Shown here in pieces: positions 1 to 6,487 of a DNA stretch of 12,552 nt (its first letter is position 1; each line of letters opens with the position of its first letter). Below the pieces are notes generated by a model. It saw nothing but the letters and a program-made list of their open reading frames with translations. It had not been told where the DNA came from and ran no database searches. The position numbers and the translations under genes were made by a program. The DNA is from Cylindrotheca closterium (taxonomy: Eukaryota; Bacillariophyta; Bacillariophyceae; Bacillariales; Bacillariaceae). The stretch covers positions 1-12,552 of the forward strand of contig CAKOGP040001955.1 in assembly GCA_933822405.4 (NCBI GenBank), given 5' to 3'.

Positions 1-267
1 GATTGACTTTCCATCTCGAATTGACTTCACCATGTCTTCGGAACATTTCATTCCAGAAGCTTGGATATAGTCGATCACTCTTTCTTCGGCATCTTCGTAC
101 GACGATCTTGCCTTTCCATCGTTTTCATCTTTTGTTGAAATTATATGTTTCACAACTGTAGAACTCGAATTGCTCTTGACTTTCTGAGGAGTCACACGTC
201 CCTTTCCACCACCGGAAGAAGAACGTCCCAGAGTACTAGCACCTCCTGGATATTCAAAGGTCACCGG
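1..267 (-). CDS. Unrecognised open reading frame, partial at the left window edge
   Basis: The minus strand is open from just after a TGA (268-270) to position 1, 89 codons without a stop and still open at the edge. The translation is rich in Ser, Lys, Gly and acidic residues: a GRSSSGGGKGR stretch, then VKHIIS, then a charged segment YEDAEERVIDYIQ that could be helical, then MKCSEDMVKSIRDGKSI. No start codon lies between the upstream stop and the Ser/Gly stretch. The frame is therefore either an exon, a gene cut at its 5' side by the copia fragment that begins near 239 on the other strand, or chance. The composition looks coding, but I recognise no family. Its overlap with the copia start is about 28 bases. 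An internal Met near position 36 could start only a very short product in this window. Confidence 0.4.
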
Positions 268-1816
268 TCATCTAGTATGGGATGTGAAGATGGATTTCAC
301 TTGCAAAGCCAGATGGGTACTTGATGGTCACAAAACACCTGATCCCCTGTATTCTCAGTATGCAGGAGTGGTATCACGTGAGAGTGTCAGAATTGCCTTC
401 ACTTACGCTGCCTTGAATAAGCTGGACGTTTTTGCTGCCGATATCCGAAATGCTTACCTTCAAGCACCCTCATCCAAAAAGGACTATATCATTTGTGGTC
501 CTGAATTTGGATTGGAGAATGTTGGAAAGGTTGCCTTGATTCATCGTGCCTTGGGACTTCAGGAACCATCTCAGAGCCTGTATGCATCATCTGGACTTCC
601 TGTCATGCCCTGCTGATCCCGATGTTTGGATGCATCCGGCTATGAAGGACAATGGCTCCGAATATTGGGAATCTGTCCTTCTATACACCAATGATGCGCT
701 GTGTGTCTCTATGGATCCGGAAAGGGTTCTCCGAAAGGAACTTGGGAAGTATTTGAGCTGAAAGAGGAGAGCATTGGCCCTCCAAAAATCTATCTTGGGA
801 GTAATGTACAAAAGGTTGAGTTGGATACTGGTGTTCAATGCTGGGCATTTGGATCCTCCCAGTATGTCCAAGCCGCTGTCATGAATGTTGAGAGATACCT
901 CAATGACCGTTGCAAGGCAGGAGATGAGCGATTTAAACTGAAGCCCAAGGCTATGACGCCGATGCAGACCTCCTACCGACCTGAGCTTGATGTGAGCCCA
1001 GAATTGGAGCCGTCTGATGCCTCATATTATCAGTTGCTGATCGGAGTCCTACAATGGATTGTTGAGCTTGGAAGAGTTGATATCTGCCTTGAATGTTCTT
1101 TGATGTCTTCACAACTGGCTATGCCAAGAATAGGACATTTGCATCAAGTGCTGAACATTTTCTCTTATTTGAAATCTCATCACAACGCTGAGTTGGTGCT
1201 TGATCCAACCTTTCCTGTGATCGATGCTGCGGGATTTGAAAGGAAGGATTGGTCAACCAGCAAATTTGGCCACATAGACAACTTGAAGGAAGAGCTGCCT
1301 CCAAATCAGCCAGAACCAAAAGGCATTGGATTTGTTACAACTGCCAAGGTGGATGCTGATCATGCCTCTGACACAACTACGAGACGTTCTCAAACTGGTT
1401 TCTTTGTGTGGGTAAATGGTGCATTGGTGTACTGGATGGCAAAGAAGCAGACTGCAGTTGAGTCTAGCAGCTTTGGAAGTGAATTCTGTGCAATGAAGTT
1501 GTGCTGTGAATATCTTTGTGGCTTGCGATACAAGCTACGGATGACGGGAATCCCTGTACTTGGCCCGTCCTTTATCTATGGAGATAATAAGTTGATGTTG
1601 GCCAATACAAGTATCCCTGACTCTCAATTGAAGAAGAAATCTCAGTCCATTGCGTATCACTTCATCCGTGAAGGAGCTGCAAAAGACAAATGGCAGACGT
1701 TGTATGTCAACACACATGAGAATGACGCTGATTTATTGACTAAGCAACTGCCCTATGGTCAAAAGCGACAAAAGTTTGTGAAGCGCCTGATCCATCATAT
1801 CTATGAACACAACTAA
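239..1816 (+). pseudogene. Ty1/copia (CoDi-like) Pol remnant: reverse transcriptase and RNase H
   Basis: This is the C-terminal half of a copia polyprotein that copies retroelement RNA into DNA in cytoplasmic particles. The RT begins at APPGYSKVTGHLVWDVKMDF (frame 2) with DIRNAYLQAP (motif A) following. Near 554-560 the frame moves to frame 3 (FRNHLRACM, then ADPDVWM), which implies loss of the usual YGG-type segment. Near 752-755 it returns to frame 2 (FELKEESIGPPKIYLG), as a one-base deletion would cause. The RT catalytic motif reads YTND where the family has YTDD or YVDD. RNase H (about 1345-1760) keeps its acidic residues: Asp in VDADHAS, Glu in SFGSEF, Asp in YGDN and Asp in DADLLTK. The C-terminus at IYEHN is natural. 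Integrase, protease and Gag are absent upstream. The piece is 5'-truncated and dead for RT, although the RNase H part remains a 371-codon open frame from 701. Confidence 0.88.
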
Positions 1817-1821
1817 TTGAT

Positions 1822-1885
1822 ATTGATCGATATGTTTTTCGATATATCTATGATACTGATCGATGTGTAATTCGATGTATCTGTG
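1822..1885 (+). repeat. Imperfect 33-bp tandem duplication after the copia stop
   Basis: TTGATCGATATG at 1823 is followed 33 bases later by CTGATCGATGTG, and each is followed by a TTCGAT-ATC segment. The result is two diverged units rich in TCGAT. It lies in the short 3' untranslated stretch between the Pol stop and the polypurine tract, where copia elements often carry non-coding sequence. Confidence 0.55.
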
Positions 1886-2020
1886 TGCTGGTGGATGTAG
1901 GTCTCTGACCCTGACGGAACCACGTATTTTGTTGAAAACCTTATATTTTACTGTTTGTCTGAGTCTGAGCAAAGTCCTCGCCCCATTTGCAATCTGTTAC
2001 GTTTTAGCGCTTTTCCAGCT

Positions 2021-2159
2021 TGAGAGGAGTGTTATAACGTCAGGCAGACAGATGAAACGACGGTTAGTCCGCCAAATTGAACGTTGGTGAACGTTAGCGA
2101 TGCTAGCGATCGTTTACGTGCATGTTTTTGCACACAATTCAATTAATTTTCAGACAACA
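2021..2159 (+). repeat. Candidate polypurine tract and 3' LTR of the copia remnant
   Basis: About 205 bases after the Pol stop, the purine run TGAGAGGAG (2021-2029) is followed at once by TGTTATAACG. This is the usual copia order of a plus-strand primer followed by an LTR that begins TG. A possible end is the AACA at 2156-2159, which mirrors the TGTT at the start and would make a short LTR of 130 bp. Recombinase-like coding sequence begins directly after. No second copy of this LTR exists in the window, so the right edge is a guess. Confidence 0.4.
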
Positions 2160-2735
2160 AGGTTTTACGTCTTTTCCTTTGTCATCACCCAACATCAAAA
2201 CACTCGCCTCTCCGTGGCCCTCTTGGACTGCCATGTTTGTTTTCTGGATTCCACCCTTGATCAAATGTTCTTGGACGCTGAGAACGACTTCCAACGCCGT
2301 GAACTTTCTCTCGCTGGCCTTGCTAATCTTACTCTTTGGCTAGGATGGCTCCAATCCTCAGAGTGTTTTGGTCTCAATTGGGAAGATTGCTCCCTTGTGG
2401 AGCCTGCTGATCACACAGTTGAAGACCTTCCAACCAACTGCGGTATGGTCAAATTTTGACTCAATCCTGTCACCAAGTCAGACCGCGCCCAGAAGGCTGA
2501 CGTCATTATCGCTTATACCACCCGATCGGGTTTATCAATTGGAAAATGGTTTCGCCGGACACAAAGGTACAGGGCCTAACCTACAGGGCCTGTTTTCTGC
2601 CATGTTACTGGTTCCACTTGGACCTCCCACTTCTTTCGGTCCACTTACTTGTACCCCAGTCTCCACAAACAACATAACGATGGAGAGCCTCTTCTTTGGC
2701 CTTATGATAGCACTCCTGGCAACTCCATTGCAGCC
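2160..2735 (+). pseudogene. Tyrosine-recombinase-like pseudogene with two in-frame stops
   Basis: In frame 3 this stretch shows, in order, LAGLANLTLWLGWLQSSECF then GLNWEDC, then VTKSDRAQKADVIIAYTT with RSGLSIGKWF, then YPSLHKQHNDGEPLLWPYDS and TPGNSI. This series resembles the catalytic half of tyrosine recombinase-like proteins that are abundant in diatom genomes. All parts lie in one frame but are interrupted by TGA at 2457-2459 and TAA at 2577-2579. The first catalytic Arg, expected where GWLQSSE has Gln (compare GLRxSE in phage-integrase folds), is missing, and no HxxR box or active Tyr follows. The similarity fades after TPGNSIAAASG. The sequence is therefore a decayed fragment. Such recombinases can be part of DIRS/Ngaro-type retroelements or stand alone, and this one adjoins the candidate copia LTR end. 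The family call is from memory, not from a search. Confidence 0.5.
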
Positions 2736-2925
2736 GCTTCTGGTCCCTTCACTGCTACCGCCGCGGGGGCCGCACCCACGTCTCACAGGGAGATTCCAAA
2801 AAAAACAAAAATACAAAACCAACACGCATATCCGGGTCCTAAAAATATCACTTTCGGTACTTCGCCTACACAAATTCTCTGTAGCGAAACACAACTTGAT
2901 CCTCCTTTTTGCGTCAAAACTGACA
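2736..2925. other. Non-coding leader between the recombinase remnant and the Trp-rich ORF
   Basis: This 190-bp stretch starts in a GC-rich patch (CCGCCGCGGGGGCCGC near 2759) and turns A-rich at 2799-2820, with runs of A broken by single C or T. The A-rich run resembles the one at 4653-4671 upstream of the copia Gag. Both lie before an ATG in the context ACAATGG. I see no gene in it. Confidence 0.4.
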
Positions 2926-3624
2926 ATGGGAAAGTTGAAGAACAACAAGAAAGTGGCAATCGCTGCTAAAGCTGCGATTGCTCATCCTTCTCAATCGCTT
3001 TGGATTTCGCAGACTCGCATCGTTCAGAACATCGATTCGTCTCAGTGGAACCTGCAGACCCTTGCTTATCTATGCACAATTCATCGTGCTTGGGGTCGAC
3101 ACAACAATAAAAAAGAAGTGGCCTTTGGGAATGAGCTGTTCTTGGCATGGGAGGACGAGCCCAATTTCCACTGGCCTTGGTATGAAGGGTATTCCGAAAA
3201 TTTAGTAGATCCTCCAGCGACTGAATCCTGGGAGGAAGCAGCCGTGAAACTCCTAAAGATTTGTGATGGGGGCTGGAACTTGGTCGAGCAACGCATTCAA
3301 GCTGCTCTCGACCGAGACATCAAGGACGAATTTATTGGGAAAGTCCGGGAGCTAGTTGTCTATGTGCAAGGATTGATTCTTGGTCTGGCAGTACAAGATC
3401 CTCTTGTGATTTTTCTTTTGGACGACCCGATGGACGAGACTACGTTTTTCAATTGGTATTGGGATTTTACTTTGGAGGATGAGACCCGTTTACTATTGGA
3501 ATTACGCCCTCTGGCTAAAGTATGGGCCATTGCGGTTGAACTCCTAGGGCATCCACATGATTTCTCTGATTTTTATCAAGTCCTTGTGGTCATTTTCACC
3601 CTCTTTCGCACGAAGCCAATATGA
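2926..3624 (+). CDS. Unrecognised Trp-rich protein, 232 residues
   Basis: The ATG at 2926 lies in a strong eukaryotic start context (A at -3, G at +4). I chose it because the upstream open frame only shadows the recombinase remnant. The protein starts basic (MGKLKNNKKVAIAAKAAIA), then has about a dozen Trp residues, including the clusters FHWPWYEGY and FFNWYWDF. The C-terminal half is rich in Leu, Val, Asp and Glu (DEFIGKVRELVVYVQGLILG; PLVIFLLDDPMDE). No signal peptide is evident and I recognise no catalytic motif. The hydrophobic patches are interrupted by acidic residues and suggest amphipathic helices more than membrane spans. Position and leader resemble a retroelement first ORF, but there is no zinc knuckle. 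A 43-bp piece of this gene (2974-3016) recurs at 8850-8892, so the sequence belongs to a repeated or transduced family. It could be a Gag-like ORF, a host gene or a lineage-specific orphan. Confidence 0.45.
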   Translation: MGKLKNNKKVAIAAKAAIAHPSQSLWISQTRIVQNIDSSQWNLQTLAYLCTIHRAWGRHNNKKEVAFGNELFLAWEDEPNFHWPWYEGYSENLVDPPATESWEEAAVKLLKICDGGWNLVEQRIQAALDRDIKDEFIGKVRELVVYVQGLILGLAVQDPLVIFLLDDPMDETTFFNWYWDFTLEDETRLLLELRPLAKVWAIAVELLGHPHDFSDFYQVLVVIFTLFRTKPI

Positions 3625-3731
3625 TTGACTTTACTTATTACAAAGAAATCACCACTCAACTATTTAATAGTCCTAAATTTTGTTAAGCATCCAACTGTGT
3701 TCGCTGTAGTTTGCCATAAGGGGCTGGTGAG

Positions 3732-3870
3732 TTTACGACAAAAGCGGAACATCTGTAAATTGTCGTAAATTCTTTCAAATGCCCTACAAGAAATCTACGA
3801 CAATTTCTGTTGTAATATTCAACAATTTTTTGTCGTAATTTACGACATTTACGACAGTTTACGACAAAAT
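3732..3870. repeat. Short-motif array: TTTACGACA in both orientations
   Basis: The core TACGACA occurs on the plus strand near 3734, 3796, 3841, 3850 and 3860, and its reverse complement TGTCGTA starts at 3761 and 3831. The centre is a palindrome: TGTCGTAA, one T, then TTACGACA (3831-3847). The copies are separated by AT-rich spacers of irregular length, so this is neither a simple tandem repeat nor a CRISPR-like array. Confidence 0.75.
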
Positions 3871-4020
3871 ACACGGAGTTGACGGCAGTGCATGCGTACT
3901 TTGATAACAGGACCCTTCGCAACTCCTCTGTCGATTGACCGTTTTCTGAGCGGATAGACAATGCACATGCGCGCGTTGCATCCCCCCAACAGCAGGGGTC
4001 CCACCATAAAATAAAAAGAC

Positions 4021-4100
4021 ATTTCGAAACAATTCAAATGGATCGAAATGATTCATCACAACACGCAAAACGATTCAAAGGATTTCGAAACGATTCAAAC
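4021..4100. repeat. Degenerate repeat cluster built on TTTCGAAAC and GATTCAAA
   Basis: Four related units are visible: ATTTCGAAACAATTCAAA (4021-4038), a shortened ATCGAAATGATTCA (4042-4055), AAAACGATTCAAAG (4067-4080) and GATTTCGAAACGATTCAAAC (4081-4100). The first and last are nearly identical 18-mers, and the middle two are decayed. Confidence 0.65.
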
Positions 4101-4497
4101 GTTAATTGGACCAGAGAGTGTCCGTCATTCGTACGTTTAGATAGTTTAACCTAGAGATTCGCACACATCTTGTAAAATCCCCATGTTTGTCATCGTACTC
4201 GTTTTCGTCCTGAACCTCTCGTACCTCGCTACTCAATTTAACGGTTTATCAGACCCAAGCAATCCACAATGGGTAGAGGAGCCTGGGAAGGCTTTCAAAT
4301 AATATCTGTTTGAGGAAATTGCCTCATTCAGCCATGGTTAGGATCACCATCGTTGTATCGATCTCGTGATTTTTTCATGCCACAATTTTGGCGTTCGGAT
4401 GCGCACCAAAGGCTAATCTTGTCGCAGCGTTAACTAAATTGTTCGCTAGTTAAGGCTAAACGGCAGACGTGCCATGCTTGCAACCATCCGTGCCACG

Positions 4498-4505
4498 TTT
4501 ATATA
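4498..4505 (+). promoter_or_regulatory. TATA-like element upstream of the copia Gag
   Basis: TTTATATA lies about 195 bases before the Gag ATG at 4700. If this DNA is the remains of a copia 5' LTR and leader, a TATA box at such a distance would be reasonable. Position is the only support. No primer-binding site or LTR boundary could be assigned confidently. Confidence 0.2.
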
Positions 4506-4699
4506 CAGCTCTCAATATGAGATGCTTCGACATTTAGGGCTAAATTATTTGAAGTTGCCAGATATCACCAATGTTCGCCTTCTGGCGATTCTCTCCAGTG
4601 ATTTCCAACTTCAAGTCCGACACTTTTTCGACCTGAAACCAAACAACACATCAAAAAAAAACAAAAAAAAATCAATCGTCAACACATCATTGCATCACA

Positions 4700-5455
4700 A
4701 TGGCAGCTGTTATTCAATTTTGTAACTGGTGCGAAGTCGATCTCCTTATTCGACCCGTTCTCATGCAAGGTCTTGACTCTGTTGACTCCTTTGCCAACAG
4801 AACTTCTTCTCAAGTTTGTGAAGACATCAAGTCTATGCGAAGAGCCCCTGATCCCAACAATGCAAATGGGACTATCGGAGTCACCGCTTGCGAAGCGATG
4901 ACTATTCATCGTATCTCCAAATATGGGAAGCTCCTCATTTTGGTTCAGCAAACACATACACCAGCCCTTGGAACCATTCAGAATCTCCTTTTTATTGGTC
5001 AATTCTATGATGAAAACCCGGATCTCATGGAAGGGGACTCCTACCCACTTCCTCCTCATCCTCCAAAGTTCAACAATCGCGATGGTCGAATCATGATGGA
5101 AAATATCGAAAGTTGGGCTCGTACTGCCTATGGTTACCGTGGAATTCGCCTTGATTATATTTTCCGTGAAAACTCGGCATTTCCACTTGTCGGTGACCCT
5201 GGTTTTCTCAAAGCCGATGATGGCACTTGCTCCATTGAGGAAGAACTCGTCCGACGTGCTGCTCATACTGGCGCTGTGTTCCGTCGCAACAAACAGAAAT
5301 TTTGGGTTATGCTCCATGCCGTCACTAATGAAACCGATGCTTACAATCACGTTCGTCAATTTGCTCCATTTTTGAATGGTCGAGCTGCTTACTTTGCTCT
5401 TTTTGCACAATATTGTGGAGACGCGTTTGCAATCCAAGACCTCGCCCAGGAGTGA
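4700..5455 (+). CDS. Ty1/copia-type Gag, N-terminal part (truncated)
   Basis: This is a Gag-like protein of diatom copia elements, which packages retroelement RNA into particles. The ATG at 4700 has A at -3 and G at +4 and follows an A-rich leader. The start AAVIQFCNWCEVDLLIRPVL matches the family pattern of an opening hydrophobic stretch plus an RP-containing loop. Further on come RTAYGYRGIRLDYIFRE (about residue 139), PGFLKADDGTCSIEEEL (about 170) and AYNHVRQFAPFLNGRAAYF with ALFAQYCG (about 214-240), which is the most diagnostic part. The family normally continues beyond this point to a zinc knuckle and a protease, but here the frame stops after IQDLAQE at 5455. The truncation coincides with the 3' edge of the oppositely oriented RT (about 5450). 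The 251-residue reading frame is undamaged, so the loss happened by one junction event, not by gradual decay. Confidence 0.7.
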   Translation: MAAVIQFCNWCEVDLLIRPVLMQGLDSVDSFANRTSSQVCEDIKSMRRAPDPNNANGTIGVTACEAMTIHRISKYGKLLILVQQTHTPALGTIQNLLFIGQFYDENPDLMEGDSYPLPPHPPKFNNRDGRIMMENIESWARTAYGYRGIRLDYIFRENSAFPLVGDPGFLKADDGTCSIEEELVRRAAHTGAVFRRNKQKFWVMLHAVTNETDAYNHVRQFAPFLNGRAAYFALFAQYCGDAFAIQDLAQE

Positions 5456-6469
5456 CAGGGCCTTGCTCACTCGTTTCTCTTTCAATTGCAATGTCTTTGT
5501 TGTCGCGCCCCAGTTCCAACCTAAGGCTTCTTTGATTGTGTGCCAAGAGGCATCTCCCTTGGCCATTTTCGATTGTGACTGTGGCTCTTTTCGCCATTGG
5601 TTGTCTGTGGGCCGATTCGGTTGGAAGACCTTGTCAATGTTGTGGCTGACGACAGCTCGTTGACTTGTCAAGGGATTGCTTGGATGGTCTTGGTCCATTC
5701 CAACAAAATTGTCCACAAATACTTCCATCTTTTTCAATGGGCGCTGGTAAATCAGTGGCTGGTGAGATTTTGGTATGGGTCTCGCGACTTGTGTGTCCCT
5801 CACTTCAAAGTTAGTGATGGCTGCTGCCCTTCCCAAAGGATGCGGTGGCACTCGCTTGTTTTGTTGCAAGTCAACATTTGTCAAGTCGGCAACAGTTTCC
5901 GTGAAAGCACAGAACCATGGAGGACTTTCTGTCCAACCCATTGGAAGCACAAGTGGCAGTGCGACCAATTGTGGGAGTCCCTCAAATCGCGGTAAAATGA
6001 CCCCAAGCTTGAGTGCGCCGGTAGTTGACAGTCGGATGCGGTAGAAACCATCCGACATGTCGTTCTTGTACATGTAAACTGGCCCATAGTCCGGATTCGC
6101 CTTCATGAGTGCCTCGCGGATGCGTAGTGGGGCCGTGCCGAATTGCATAGCTCCCTCTGGGGCAAGTTTCATTGTCTTGTTGTTGAGTCCCCAGAACGAA
6201 TAATCAACAATCATCCGTGGTCTTCTGTTATCTTGTGGTACACAGCCAATTGGAGAAAGGCGAAGTCCTTTCTCGTCCTTGATTGCATCATATGGAAGTA
6301 GGATCCAAAATCCCTTCCTTCCAAAATCGAACTCCTCCATCAGAAACTCTTTTAATTCGTTTGCTGATGAGTGACAGCCCCGAGCTACTTGCATGTCAAG
6401 TTGGCTCTGGCGCCATGGCTCCGAATGAACCACCACAGGAGCCCCATTTTTTATTGCTCGGTGTAGCAT
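5450..6469 (-). CDS. Reverse transcriptase domain, truncated, with altered motif C
   Basis: An RNA-dependent DNA polymerase domain of about 340 residues, translated from the first ATG after an in-frame TAG (6485-6487). Recognisable blocks are GFWILLPYDAI (about 53), LSPIGCVPQDNRRPRMIVDY (71-90), the motif A region YKNDMSDGFYRIRLS (134-148, catalytic Asp 137), ALPLVLPMGWTESPP (170-184), motif C MEVFVDNFVG (248-257) and ALGWNWGATTKTLQL (315-329). Motif C has Asn254 where a second catalytic Asp is normal, so the enzyme is either inactive or a family variant. The open frame continues to 4679, but from about 5450 it is only antisense to the copia Gag, so I end the real domain there. No RNase H is present. 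The RT is in the +1 frame relative to the upstream Gag and overlaps its last 74 bases. Confidence 0.78.
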
Positions 6470-6487
6470 TGGTGCGGCAGGGTGCTA
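6396..6487 (-). promoter_or_regulatory. Gag/RT overlap: candidate +1 recoding site at an A-run
   Basis: The RT frame opens after a TAG (6485-6487), and Gag ends at a TGA (6396-6398), so any recoding must occur in these about 90 bases. In the Gag frame the codons AAT AAA AAA TGG (6455-6444) include a run of six A. A tRNA on the first AAA could slip forward one base, re-pair with AAA, and continue AAT GGG in the RT frame. The alternative is independent initiation at the ATG at 6469. Confidence 0.4.

Larger units (their letters stand above)
3625..4697. other. About 1.07 kb without a recognisable gene; two short-motif repeat clusters
   Basis: No frame here encodes anything I recognise. The short minus-strand frames over 3683-4068 are produced by the repeated motifs and have no family features. 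The stretch holds the TTTACGACA cluster (3732-3870), the TTTCGAAAC/GATTCAAA cluster (4021-4100), a TATA-like element (4498-4505) and an A-rich run (4653-4671) just before the copia Gag start. The part from 4100 to 4480 shows nothing I can name. Confidence 0.6.

Noticed and set aside
2368..2925. N-terminal extension of the Trp-rich ORF to an ATG at 2368 (418 residues)
   Set aside because: This part is in a different frame from the recombinase-like blocks that cover the same DNA and is Pro/Leu-rich shadow sequence. The ATG at 2926 has the better context.
3683..4068. Short minus-strand ORFs over the TACGACA cluster
   Set aside because: Their composition (NCRK/KLRQ-like repeats) comes from the DNA motif itself.
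4240..4252. Copia primer-binding site (GGTTTATCAGA compared with the usual TGGTATCAGA)
   Set aside because: It has mismatches, no LTR end of the form CA next to it, and lies over 440 bases before the Gag start. The similarity may be chance.
4679..5449. C-terminal extension of the minus-strand RT ORF
   Set aside because: It is exactly antisense to the recognisable copia Gag. No RNase H or other polymerase-associated motif appears in it.
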